Below are positions 15,212-22,381 of a DNA stretch of 22,958 bases, piece by piece; position 1 is the stretch's first letter; every line of letters begins with the position of its first letter. Made by a program: the position numbers and the translations under genes. A model generated the notes under the pieces. It made no database searches, had not been told where the DNA came from, and worked only from the letters and a program-made list of their open reading frames with translations. The stretch is taken from contig CAJVYT010000022.1 of assembly GCA_913009765.1 (NCBI GenBank), positions 1 through 22,958 on the forward strand, given 5' to 3'. This stretch comes from an uncultured candidate division Zixibacteria bacterium (GTDB lineage: Bacteria; Zixibacteria; MSB-5A5; GN15; FEB-12).

Positions 15212-15239
15212 TTGACAAATGGATGGAAATCTGTATTTT
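15212..15239 (+). promoter_or_regulatory. Promoter of tRNA-Lys
   Basis: Perfect TTGACA (15212-15217), 16-base spacer, TATTTT (15234-15239, four of six). The predicted start would lie about 28 bases before the tRNA. Confidence 0.6.
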
Positions 15240-15253
15240 AGGCTTCACCTGAC

Positions 15254-15269
15254 CACTACGAAAGTAGTG
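15254..15269 (+). ncRNA. GAAA-capped hairpin in tRNA leader
   Basis: CACTAC-GAAA-GTAGTG forms a perfect six-base stem with a GNRA tetraloop, ending four bases before the tRNA. It would be part of the 5' leader removed by RNase P; a folding or processing aid is inference. Confidence 0.5.
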
Positions 15270-15273
15270 TTAT

Positions 15274-15345
15274 GGGGGTGTAGCTCAGGGGTAGAGCATC
15301 TGCCTTTTAAGCAGGTTGTCGATGGTTCGATTCCATCCACCCTCA
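15274..15345 (+). tRNA. tRNA-Lys (anticodon TTT)
   Basis: Full cloverleaf: acceptor GGGGGTG / CACCCTC (one G-T), D stem GCTC/GAGC, anticodon stem TCTGC/GCAGG with loop CTTTTAA giving anticodon TTT at 15306-15308, five-base variable loop, T stem GATGG/CCATC with loop TTCGATT, and discriminator A. The 3' CCA is not encoded, so it must be added by a nucleotidyltransferase. It is a single tRNA gene with its own promoter and terminator. Confidence 0.96.
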
Positions 15346-15373
15346 TTTTTTTGATTATTATCGTTTTACATAA

Positions 15374-15408
15374 AAAACCCTCGAACACTCTCGATGTCCG
15401 GGGGTTTT
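15374..15408 (+). terminator. Terminator of tRNA-Lys
   Basis: AAAACCCTCG (15374-15383) pairs with CGGGGGTTTT (15399-15408), with one T-G pair and an inner ACA/TGT; it lies 28 bases after the tRNA. The 3' T run is short (four Ts, then GTTG). Confidence 0.75.
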
Positions 15409-15590
15409 GTTGTATGATAGGTTGGGAACTTGTAGTAAGCTATTTTAATGTGTCTATCTTATATACTAAAATAACCTTATAGAAGTTTCATTTCTTATTC
15501 AGAATTTAAGAAAAAATGAAAAAGAGCTTAATTTCTTGCAAGAAAACCGATAATTAGCTTTATTATAAACTTAATACTAAACTATTAGTA

Positions 15591-15631
15591 AACAAGTCAC
15601 CTTGAGTCCACCTAGAGGAAAGGGACTTGTT
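15591..15631 (+). promoter_or_regulatory. Leader hairpin upstream of asnS
   Basis: AACAAGTC (15591-15598) pairs perfectly with GACTTGTT (15624-15631), extended inward by CCTT with AAGG around a bulged A. It ends about 38 bases before the asnS start. The right arm, AGGGACTTGTTG, equals the start of the repeat terminus at 3161. No T-box consensus is seen. It may be a leader structure or a relic of the dispersed repeat. Confidence 0.4.
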
Positions 15632-15669
15632 GGCATAGACAAAATGACTTTGAAGATACAGAGGACAAT

Positions 15670-17067
15670 ATGGATTATAAAATTAGAACAAAAATAGCAC
15701 AGATACTGCTTCAAGATAATATTGCAGTTGGAACAGATATAACAATCTTAGGTTTAGTGCGTTCAAGCCGTGTGAGTAAAGAAGTTGCATTTGTAGATAT
15801 CAATGACGGTTCCTGTATGGGCAATATTCAGGCGGTGTTTTCAAACCCTGATTCTTTGTCAATTTTAAAAAGTGTGACCACCGGTTGTTCTGTTCGTGTC
15901 AAAGGAAAGTTGATAGAATCACAGGGAAAAGGGCAGAAATATGAAATTGAGGGTGGTTCTATTGATATAGTCGGTGAGGCGGACTCTACTTATCCATTGC
16001 AGAAAAAACGTCACACAATGGAATATCTGCGAGAAATAGCTCATCTGAGACCTCGTTCAAATACGTTTGGTGCCGTGACCCGCATGCGTTCCAAACTTGC
16101 TTATGCCGTGCATAAATTTTATCAAGACTTAGGTTTTTATTATATACATACACCGTTGATTACAACCTCCGACTGCGAGGGTGCCGGCGATATGTTTCGG
16201 GTCACTACTTTAGACCTTGAAAATATCCCGAAAAAAGATGGTGCAATTGATTGGGACTCTGACTTTTTTGGTTCAGAAGCATACCTTACTGTTTCCGGTC
16301 AGCTTGAGGGTGAAATTTTGGCGACAGCCTTAGGCGATATATACACCTTTGGTCCGACATTTCGTTCAGAAAATTCAAACACCGCACGGCACGCATCGGA
16401 ATTTTGGATGATTGAACCTGAAATGGCGTGGGCAGAGCTTACCGACAACATGGATCTTGCCGAAGATTTCATTAAGTATCTTATAAAGTTTGCATTTGAT
16501 GAATGCGGTGATGATATGAAATTTTTTGGTAAATGGATTGACAAAGAATTGATTGGCTCACTTCAGGCTGTTATGAATTCTGATTTTGAAAGGTTGTCAT
16601 ACACCGATGCGATAAAACTATTGGAAGATTCCAAGCAGAAGTTTGATTTTCCTGTCAAATGGGGAATTGATATGCAGACAGAGCATGAACGGTTCTTAAC
16701 TGAAGTTGCTTTGAAAAAACCGGTGATTGTCTATGACTATCCCGAAATTATTAAACCGTTTTATATGTATGTCAACGATGATGAGAAAACAGTGCGGGGT
16801 ATGGATGTGCTGGTTCCTCGTGTTGGTGAAATTATCGGCGGGTCGCAGCGTGAACATCGTTTGGATGTCTTAAACGAACGGATTAAGAAAAAGCAGATGG
16901 ACAACATGGAATCATACTACTGGTATTTGGAACTTCGCAAGTATGGCACCTGTCCGCATGCCGGTTTTGGTCTTGGCTTTGAACGACTGGTAATGTATAT
17001 CACCGGTATGGCAAATATCCGCGACGTTATCTCATTCCCACGAGTCCCGAGATGGGCAAAGTTTTAG
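15670..17067 (+). CDS. asnS: Asparaginyl-tRNA synthetase
   Basis: Class IIb synthetase charging tRNA-Asn. The N-terminal OB-fold anticodon-binding domain spans about 1-105 (VGTDITILGLVRSSRVSKEVAFVDINDGS). The catalytic domain follows, with motif 1 around SKLAYAVHKFYQDLGFYYIHTPL, motif 2 with FGPTFRSENSNTARHASEFWMIEPE, and motif 3 GFGLGFERLVMYITGMANIRD near the end, closing with ISFPRVPRWAKF. The 465-residue length and the motif 2 sequence support Asn rather than Asp specificity. A GAGG site lies six bases before the ATG. It appears to be a single gene with a long untranslated leader after the tRNA-Lys unit. Confidence 0.96.
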   Translation: MDYKIRTKIAQILLQDNIAVGTDITILGLVRSSRVSKEVAFVDINDGSCMGNIQAVFSNPDSLSILKSVTTGCSVRVKGKLIESQGKGQKYEIEGGSIDIVGEADSTYPLQKKRHTMEYLREIAHLRPRSNTFGAVTRMRSKLAYAVHKFYQDLGFYYIHTPLITTSDCEGAGDMFRVTTLDLENIPKKDGAIDWDSDFFGSEAYLTVSGQLEGEILATALGDIYTFGPTFRSENSNTARHASEFWMIEPEMAWAELTDNMDLAEDFIKYLIKFAFDECGDDMKFFGKWIDKELIGSLQAVMNSDFERLSYTDAIKLLEDSKQKFDFPVKWGIDMQTEHERFLTEVALKKPVIVYDYPEIIKPFYMYVNDDEKTVRGMDVLVPRVGEIIGGSQREHRLDVLNERIKKKQMDNMESYYWYLELRKYGTCPHAGFGLGFERLVMYITGMANIRDVISFPRVPRWAKF

Positions 17068-17224
17068 GAAACAATGTTGCTTTTAATTAATTGTTATGTC
17101 AGTTCCTTGTCTTCTGAAAGAAAACTAAGAACTGACATCTTATCGTTAGTTCACAATTTGCCAAGGCAAATCAGGAACTAACGAAACAGGCAACTGTGTT
17201 GCTCTTATTTTGACAATTTACACT

Positions 17225-17260
17225 AAGTCACCCTGAGCGGAGTCGAAGGGTCAGTATGAC
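17225..17260. repeat. Dispersed CCCTGAGCGGAGTCGAAGGG-type repeat
   Basis: 17225-17252 is the exact reverse complement of 13326-13353 (28 bases, no mismatch), and TCAGTATGAC (17251-17260) is the reverse complement of 13377-13386. The copy thus looks like a shortened, inverted version of the interior of the element at 13293-13431, without its GGGCTTGTTG ends. Confidence 0.75.
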
Positions 17261-17402
17261 AGATTTTTAAAAGTTTCTAATTGTAACATCATTATCAATT
17301 TTTCAGTAAATGAACGATTGTACACAACTCCTTTCCGTCGAAGACGGAAACCAGTACAGAAACGATTAGAGCTAATTCAAAGGTACTTCTACAATTTATA
17401 TG

Positions 17403-17461
17403 TTTGTCGGTTTTTCTCGATTTTTAAATCTGAGGATTTCAAAGTCGAGGAACCCGACAAA
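17403..17461. repeat. Long compound palindrome
   Basis: TTTGTCGG (17403-17410) pairs with CCGACAAA (17454-17461); inside, TCTCGA with TCGAGG and AAATC-TGAG-GATTT extend the hairpin nearly to its tip. It could form a stem of more than 20 pairs with few mismatches. Confidence 0.6.
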
Positions 17462-17466
17462 ATATA

Positions 17467-17522
17467 GTAGGGAACCGGCATGCCTGTTCCTAAATAAAGG
17501 TTCGGGTATGCCCGAACCCTAC
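17467..17522. repeat. GTAGG-ended double-hairpin repeat, copy 1
   Basis: GTAGGG at the left and CCCTAC at the right enclose two hairpins: GGAACCGGCATGCCTGTTCC (17471-17490) and GGTTCGGGTATGCCCGAACC (17499-17518). Copy 2 at 22382-22444 has the same plan with different stems. Lying 15 bases past the sod stop, the 17499-17518 hairpin could also stop sod transcription. It resembles REP-type palindromes mobilised by RAYT transposases, but no such gene is in the window. Confidence 0.65.
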
Positions 17523-17537
17523 CAAAGAATTAACTTT

Positions 17538-18116
17538 CTACCCTGCAAAATTTTTGGTGGCAAACTCCAAGTTCACAAGTGACCAGAAATGGTTAAGATA
17601 TTCCGGTCTCGCATTACGGTAATCAACATAATAGGCATGCTCCCATACATCGACAGTTAACAATGGCGTACATCCATACGTAAGCGGACAACCCGCATTT
17701 GAAGTCTGCATAATATCTAAAGTACCATCCTCTTTTTTGATAAGCCAGCACCATCCCGCACCAAACAATGTTGCCGCTGCCTGAGTAAATTTTTCTTTAA
17801 ACTTTTCAAATGAACCAAACTGTGAATTTAAAGCCTTGGCAAACAAACCGCTTGGTTCTCCCCCTCCTTGTGGCGACAGGCAGTTCCAATAAAATGTATG
17901 GTTATACACTTGGGCAGCATTGTTAAATATACCGCCCTCGGAAGTTTTGATAATATCTTCTAATGATTTACTCTCAAACTCGCTGCCTTCAATAAGTTTG
18001 TTAAGATTATTTACATAAGCTTGGTGATGTTTGCCGTAATGATAATTGATAGTCTCTTCTGAAATGTGCGGCTGTAAAGCATCTTTTGGGTAGGGTAATT
18101 CAAAAAGTTTGTGCAT
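17538..18116 (-). CDS. sodB: Superoxide dismutase, iron type
   Basis: Converts superoxide to hydrogen peroxide and oxygen in the cytoplasm. The metal ligands H26, H73, D156 and H160 are all present, in the same positions as in E. coli SodB, and the second-sphere glutamine sits at Q69 in AAQVYNHTFYW, which favours iron over manganese. Length 192 fits. GGGEPSG and GAGWCWL blocks are typical. An AAGGAG site lies five bases before the ATG. No signal peptide. It stands alone, divergent from the small gene at 18294. Some members of this family are cambialistic, so metal use is not certain. Confidence 0.95.
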   Translation of the reverse strand: MHKLFELPYPKDALQPHISEETINYHYGKHHQAYVNNLNKLIEGSEFESKSLEDIIKTSEGGIFNNAAQVYNHTFYWNCLSPQGGGEPSGLFAKALNSQFGSFEKFKEKFTQAAATLFGAGWCWLIKKEDGTLDIMQTSNAGCPLTYGCTPLLTVDVWEHAYYVDYRNARPEYLNHFWSLVNLEFATKNFAG

Positions 18117-18160
18117 AATTGCTCCTTGTGTGTATAATAATTACAGATATGCTGTTGTAG

Positions 18161-18187
18161 ATTATAAAGTGAAAGGTAAATTGTCAA
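18161..18187 (-). promoter_or_regulatory. Candidate sod promoter with short spacer
   Basis: Both hexamers are perfect (TTGACA at 18187-18182, TATAAT at 18166-18161 reading leftwards) but are only 15 bases apart, less than the usual 17. Short spacing often marks a promoter that needs an activator; that is inference. Confidence 0.5.
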
Positions 18188-18236
18188 GATTTTAACATAA
18201 TGCACATACTTTCTAAATAATGAATGACGATTTTTC

Positions 18237-18265
18237 TTGACAGAAAGATATAAAAAAATGATACT
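18237..18265 (+). promoter_or_regulatory. Candidate promoter for the small gene at 18294
   Basis: Perfect TTGACA (18237-18242), 17-base spacer, GATACT (18260-18265, four of six matches). Confidence 0.45.
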
Positions 18266-18293
18266 ATAAATAGAGAAAAAAAAGGATTAAGAT

Positions 18294-18551
18294 ATGGAAA
18301 TCGGATTAGTTTTCTCAAGTAAAGACCCAAAGCAAAAAAAAGCGAGAGATTCTGTAAAACAATTTATTGACAGTACAGGGTTGTTAGCAAATTATTCTGA
18401 ACTCGATAAAAAAGTCAAATCTCCAACTCTTAATATCAACGGTCTTTCATTAACTGAAAAAAGAAAAATGAAACGGAAAGCTCAAATCACAATGTATCCG
18501 AACAGCACCGATATGCTTCAGTTTATTGAACAGCATATTTGGCGTTTGTAG
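18294..18551 (+). CDS. Small protein, possible thioredoxin-fold without redox cysteines
   Basis: 85 residues. The order MEIGLVFSSKD (strand), a long helix (KQKKARDSVKQFID), VKSPTLNINGLSL, then ITMYPNSTDMLQFIEQHIW is what a short thioredoxin-like protein would give: SPTLNING resembles the cis-proline strand, and the end looks like the last strand and helix. There is no cysteine anywhere, so a thiol-redox role is excluded; at the usual CXXC place it has SSKD. An AAGGA site lies ten bases before the ATG and a promoter match further up. It converges with the ArsC-like gene, only one base apart at the stops. The fold call is tentative. Confidence 0.65.
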   Translation: MEIGLVFSSKDPKQKKARDSVKQFIDSTGLLANYSELDKKVKSPTLNINGLSLTEKRKMKRKAQITMYPNSTDMLQFIEQHIWRL

Positions 18552-18552
18552 C

Positions 18553-18900
18553 TCAATTTTTAATTTTTTCCGCCAATTTTTTCCACTCATCAATATCATA
18601 CCCAACAAATACGCCAAAATCAGAACGTAATATTGGTGTTACAAACAGAAGCGGATGTTCTAAAAGCATTTCTTCTATATCATGCTGCATATACGCAAGT
18701 TGTAATTCTTCATATTTTTTAGAATAAGTATCAATAATATCCTCAAGATAATACTGTTTTTTTATAGAAATTAGCTCACCCTGACTTATTGTTTTTTCTT
18801 TTAAATCTATAAACTGAAAATTAATACTTCGTTCTTTAAAAAACCGAACAGCTTTTTGAGTGTCTTTACATTTTTTGGTACCGAATATTTGTAAAATCAT
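18553..18900 (-). CDS. ArsC/Spx family protein (arsenate-reductase-like)
   Basis: 115 residues of the ArsC/Spx thioredoxin-like family. MILQIFGTKKCKDTQKAVRFFKERSINFQFIDLK shows the family start with a single cysteine (C11), in place of the CX2C of Spx; ITRLLL-type central helices follow, and PLLFVTPILRSDFGVFVGYDIDEW near the end carries the arginine and GYD segment usual in the family. Members include glutathione-dependent arsenate reductases, transcription regulators like Spx, and unassigned proteins of the YffB group. No ars genes are nearby, so arsenic reduction is unsupported. The ribosome site is weak (AAAGAAAG). It lies tail to tail with the 85-residue gene. Confidence 0.78.
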   Translation of the reverse strand: MILQIFGTKKCKDTQKAVRFFKERSINFQFIDLKEKTISQGELISIKKQYYLEDIIDTYSKKYEELQLAYMQHDIEEMLLEHPLLFVTPILRSDFGVFVGYDIDEWKKLAEKIKN

Positions 18901-18960
18901 AGTTACTTTCTTTTCATATCATAATATTTTATATTAATACAAAAAAACCTTACTTTTCAT

Positions 18961-19021
18961 AAATGTCAAGTGCGAGAAAAAAACTAAATAAAAGATGCTC
19001 AAATTATAAAACTTGACATTT
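18961..19021. promoter_or_regulatory. Perfect 11-bp inverted repeat between divergent genes
   Basis: AAATGTCAAGT (18961-18971) and ACTTGACATTT (19011-19021) are exact inverted repeats separated by 39 bases, in the gap between the ArsC-like gene and the epimerase gene. Each arm contains TTGACA pointing outward from the centre. It may be a regulator site or a pair of -35 boxes; neither arm has a good -10 at standard spacing. Confidence 0.4.
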
Positions 19022-19022
19022 G

Positions 19023-19051
19023 CTGTCATCTTTAGAATCATAACATATAAT
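19023..19051 (+). promoter_or_regulatory. Candidate promoter for the epimerase-methyltransferase genes
   Basis: CTGTCA (19023-19028, four of six) and a perfect TATAAT (19046-19051) with a 17-base spacer; the start codon at 19072 follows shortly. Confidence 0.45.
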
Positions 19052-19071
19052 TCTTTCATTGAGGACATATC

Positions 19072-20586
19072 GTGTCTAAGAAATATAAACCAAAGCAGTT
19101 TATTCATAAAGACTTACTGTGTGATGACATTCCGACAATCCCTGTTTTATATTTGGGCAAAATCTTAGTTACCGGTGCATCCGGCTATATTGGAGGCAGA
19201 TTAATACCGGAACTTTTGGCTCGCGGCTATCAAGTAAGAGTAATGGTAAGAGGTGATGCGGAGAGTTATAAAAATTATTGGTACGATACTGAGGTTGTTG
19301 AAGCAGATGCTCTCAATAAAGATGAATTAGCTATTGCCCTTGATGGAATCGATACTGCATATTATTTAATACATTCCATGCTCCTGGGTTTACAGGAGTT
19401 TGAAGATGCTGATATGTTGGCTGCTCAAAATTTTAGAACAGTTGCTGAACAAAAAGGATTAAAGCGCATAATTTATTTAGGCGGACTCGGAGATAAAAAT
19501 GGCGATCTTTCCTCTCATTTACGAAACCGTATTGAAGTATCCGAAGAGCTTACCAAAGGCAAAGTACCGGTAACAATATTAAATGCCGCAATTATAATTG
19601 GGTCAGGAAGTGCTTCTTATGAAATAGTACACCACCTCGTAAAAAAACTTCCGTTTATCATAACACCGAACTGGACTAAAAACAGATGCCAGCCTATTTC
19701 GGTTCGTGATGTTATCAAATATCTTGTCGGCGTTTTAGAAGTTCCCCAAACATCAGGTGAACAATTTGATATTGGCGGTAAAGATATTCTGACCTATCTT
19801 GAAATGCTTAAAACACTTGCTAATATTCTTGAGAAAAAAACACTCTTTATTCCATTCACATGTAAAGCTCCCTCACTTTATGCTTACGGAGTCAGCCTAA
19901 TCACTCCGGTTCCCTTTGCTATTTCACAATGCCTGATACAGGGTTTAAAAAATGAAGTTATCTGCCAAAATGATTCGATAAAACAATATATACCGTTTGA
20001 AACATTATCGTTTAAAGAATCAACTTTGCGGGCAATGACTCGAGAAGAACAGGATAAAGTGTATACCCGATGGTCAGATGCTTACCCGCCGGCTCACGAG
20101 CTTGCCTTAAAACTCAAAGAGTTGAGCTACAAAACAACTTATATGACCAGTTATTCAATCAACAGTTACAAAACAAGCAATTCGCTTTTTTACTCAATTT
20201 GTGAAATAGGCGGACAAGAGGGCTGGTTTGAGAGCAGCTGGATGTGGAGGCTCCGAGGAAAAATTGACAGAACTCTAACCGGAGTAGGTACACAACGGGG
20301 AAGAAAGCACTATTTCCCGCTTAAAGCTAATGATGTTATAGATTTTTGGAGAGTAGAATCAATTGAACAAGATAAAAGACTTCTGCTTCGAGCCGAAATG
20401 CTCATTCCCGGAAAAGCATGGCTTGAATTCAAAATTAGCCCTCAATATAAAAAACAAGAACTTACTGTCACTGCCTATTACGACACCCATACTTTTTTGG
20501 GACATATTTATTGGTATATATTCTTGCCATTCCATTATTTTATCTTTAAAAATCTTATAAAAGGTATTGAAGAAAAAAGCTATTAA
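19072..20586 (+). CDS. NAD(P)-binding epimerase/NmrA-like protein with DUF2867-like tail
   Basis: 504 residues. An atypical short-chain dehydrogenase Rossmann fold starts near residue 30 with ILVTGASGYIGGRLIPELL (the GXXGXXG dinucleotide motif), followed by VRVMVRGDAES and LKRIIYLGGLGD. The usual catalytic YXXXK is not evident, as in NmrA-type sensors and some reductases. From about 340 to the end lies a second domain with SWMWRLRGKIDRTLTGVGTQRG and a hydrophobic C-terminal end, matching proteins I associate with DUF2867. The start is GTG (19072), supported by GAGGA six bases upstream. It is followed by a methyltransferase after 100 bases on the same strand. The substrate is unknown; a role in modifying a lipid or other small molecule is inference. 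Confidence 0.8.
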   Translation: MSKKYKPKQFIHKDLLCDDIPTIPVLYLGKILVTGASGYIGGRLIPELLARGYQVRVMVRGDAESYKNYWYDTEVVEADALNKDELAIALDGIDTAYYLIHSMLLGLQEFEDADMLAAQNFRTVAEQKGLKRIIYLGGLGDKNGDLSSHLRNRIEVSEELTKGKVPVTILNAAIIIGSGSASYEIVHHLVKKLPFIITPNWTKNRCQPISVRDVIKYLVGVLEVPQTSGEQFDIGGKDILTYLEMLKTLANILEKKTLFIPFTCKAPSLYAYGVSLITPVPFAISQCLIQGLKNEVICQNDSIKQYIPFETLSFKESTLRAMTREEQDKVYTRWSDAYPPAHELALKLKELSYKTTYMTSYSINSYKTSNSLFYSICEIGGQEGWFESSWMWRLRGKIDRTLTGVGTQRGRKHYFPLKANDVIDFWRVESIEQDKRLLLRAEMLIPGKAWLEFKISPQYKKQELTVTAYYDTHTFLGHIYWYIFLPFHYFIFKNLIKGIEEKSY

Positions 20587-20686
20587 TTTGGTTGAAAATC
20601 AAACCAAATTGACGATATAAAAAATACGTAAGCCTACGGCTATTTAATATAAAATAGACCACTTTTAACATAGGGTTCAATATATT

Positions 20687-22312
20687 TTGTTGTCAAAACA
20701 AGCTCAAACCAATTATAGAGCAGATTTATTTAAGCATTTAGACGGTATCGTTACCGCTCCTTCGGCGTATGCTCTTTTTGAAAAAGGAGTGACGGATTAT
20801 ATCTTAGAAAAAAAAGAAGTCACTCTGCAAGAACTTACTCAAAAATTTAATGCCAACGAAGGGTATCTGAATGTTGCTCTACGGATTTTATGTTCACAAG
20901 GCTGGCTTATACAAAAAATTGATAACCAAAAAGATATAATCCGTTTTAGTGTCAATGAACTGTCAGCAACTGCATTCAGACATTTTGATGTATATAAAGA
21001 TGTCGTACATTTACTTAAATTTTCCGAAAAATATCATACTCGAAAATTTGAATTAGACCCATTTTTAGTTCTTGAAAAGATTTTTCATAAATTTACAAAA
21101 AATTACGGTATGGAATTATCAAAAGATAAAAAAATAAAAACTGTTCAGCAGCAAATCCTAAAACATATTGAAGGAATTATTGTCGGTCCAACTGTTGTAT
21201 ATTTAGGTATGAGCAAAATGTTTCATAAATACTTCATGCAGGTAAGTTTTAAACCGGAAGAGTTTCACAAAGACTTTTCCAGCTTTGAAAGGCTGCTCGA
21301 TTTTTTTGTTTATTTTGGATGGTTTGACAAAAAAAATAGTACCTACCAATTCACCGAAAAAGGACTCTTTTACGCTAGACGGGCAAGTGCCTATGGTGTC
21401 ACTGTTTCATATATTCCTACACTGCGAAAATTAGATGAACTTATTTTTGGTAATCCAAAAGCTGCAAAAGATGCCGGTGATAAAAACAGAGAAGGTCATG
21501 TAGACAGAAAAATGAATGTATGGGGTTCAGGAGGAGCTCATGCGGCATATTTTAAAATTGTTGATGAAATCATTATTGAATTGTTTAATAAACCAATAGA
21601 AAAACAACCAAAAGGTATTTTGGATATGGGATGCGGTAATGGTGCTTTTTTACAGCATCTGTTTACTGTTATCGAACAACAAACGGTAAGAGGTAAAATG
21701 CTTGAAGAATATCCTCTCATTCTTATTGGTGCCGATTACAATGAAGCGGCTTTAAAAATATCAAAAGCAAATCTTATTCAAGCAGATATATGGGCTAAAG
21801 TTGTATGGGGCGATATTGGAAGACCTGACCTACTTGCAAAAGATTTAAAAGAAAATTATAACATAGAGCTTGGTGAACTGCTCAATGTTCGCACATTTTT
21901 AGACCATAATAGAATCTGGAAAGAACCGACGCACGTAGACAAATCAAGAGTCAGTCAATCAACTGGTGCCTTTGCTTTTGAAGGTCAAAGAAAAAATAAT
22001 AACTTGGTAGAGGATTCCCTGTTTGAACATTTAAAAAACTGGGAACCGTATGTTAAAAAATTTGGATTACTTGTTATAGAACTCCATACTGTTGACCCCG
22101 TACTCGTAGCTCAGAATTTAGGAAAAACCGCCGCCACCGCCTATGATGCAACTCACGGATATTCTGATCAATATATTGTTGAGGTTGATGTTTTTAATAA
22201 AATCATGGCAGAAGCAGGACTGATTCCAGATACAAAAATGATTCGGAAATTCCCCAACACCGACTTGGCAACTATAACAGTCAACTTGTTTCGGATGCAA
22301 TCTAAATCATAA
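20687..22312 (+). CDS. Class I SAM methyltransferase with duplicated N-terminal module
   Basis: 541 residues. The N-terminus contains two related winged-helix-like modules: FKHLDGIVTAPSAYALFEKG (about 15) and LKHIEGIIVGPTVVYLGMSK (about 157), each followed by a helix-turn-strand segment (LNVALRILCSQGWLIQK; LLDFFVYFGWFDKKN). The methyltransferase core follows, with SAM motif ILDMGCGNGAFLQHL (about 309) and the acidic-loop IGADYNEAAL (about 345). Such N-terminal dimerisation modules are usual in O-methyltransferases of natural products, and the whole resembles AprA-related methyltransferases. The start chosen is TTG at 20687 with no good ribosome site (AGGG lies 13 bases away), so the first residues are uncertain. 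The substrate is unknown. Confidence 0.78.
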   Translation: MLSKQAQTNYRADLFKHLDGIVTAPSAYALFEKGVTDYILEKKEVTLQELTQKFNANEGYLNVALRILCSQGWLIQKIDNQKDIIRFSVNELSATAFRHFDVYKDVVHLLKFSEKYHTRKFELDPFLVLEKIFHKFTKNYGMELSKDKKIKTVQQQILKHIEGIIVGPTVVYLGMSKMFHKYFMQVSFKPEEFHKDFSSFERLLDFFVYFGWFDKKNSTYQFTEKGLFYARRASAYGVTVSYIPTLRKLDELIFGNPKAAKDAGDKNREGHVDRKMNVWGSGGAHAAYFKIVDEIIIELFNKPIEKQPKGILDMGCGNGAFLQHLFTVIEQQTVRGKMLEEYPLILIGADYNEAALKISKANLIQADIWAKVVWGDIGRPDLLAKDLKENYNIELGELLNVRTFLDHNRIWKEPTHVDKSRVSQSTGAFAFEGQRKNNNLVEDSLFEHLKNWEPYVKKFGLLVIELHTVDPVLVAQNLGKTAATAYDATHGYSDQYIVEVDVFNKIMAEAGLIPDTKMIRKFPNTDLATITVNLFRMQSKS

Positions 22313-22343
22313 ATTAAGTTTTGTAAATAGATAGACAAAGTAG

Positions 22344-22373
22344 GTCAAGCCCCCTGTGGTCTTGACTTTTTTT
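22344..22373 (+). terminator. Rho-independent terminator after methyltransferase
   Basis: GTCAAG (22344-22349) pairs with CTTGAC (22361-22366), with inner C-G pairs, followed by seven Ts. It lies 31 bases past the stop codon. Confidence 0.85.
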
Positions 22374-22381
22374 ATAGCCTT

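Larger units (their letters stand above)
14795..15273. other. Gene-free interval with orphan terminator
   Basis: About 480 AT-rich bases between the zinc-ribbon gene and the tRNA. It contains a strong terminator-like hairpin with no coding gene in front of it on the plus strand (14942-14969), and the tRNA promoter and leader hairpin at its right end. No open frame with ribosome site was found. A short unrecognised RNA ending at the terminator is possible, but no convincing promoter is seen for it. Confidence 0.6.
17068..17537. other. Gene-free interval packed with palindromes
   Basis: This 470-base gap between asnS and the convergent sod gene holds at least six hairpins: TGTCAGTTC/GAACTGACA (17097-17105, 17129-17137); CGTTAGTTC/GAACTAACG (17144-17152, 17175-17183) enclosing ATTTGCC/GGCAAAT; the 17225-17260 repeat; TTTCCGTC-GAA-GACGGAAA (17332-17350); a compound palindrome 17403-17461; and a paired-hairpin repeat 17467-17522. 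Open frames across these are not credible genes. Confidence 0.75.

Noticed and set aside
15219..15482. Open frame covering tRNA-Lys
   Set aside because: It includes the whole tRNA and its terminator; a coding gene there is not credible.
15410..15669. T-box riboswitch upstream of asnS
   Set aside because: A leader hairpin exists, but no T-box consensus (AGGGTGGNACCGCG-like), specifier loop or adjoining terminator could be found.
17400..17582. 60-codon frame on the plus strand
   Set aside because: It is made of the palindromic repeats at 17403-17461 and 17467-17522 and runs into the 3' end of sod on the other strand.
18553..18900. Arsenic resistance locus
   Set aside because: Only an ArsC/Spx-family protein is present; no arsenite pump, ArsR regulator or other ars gene is nearby.
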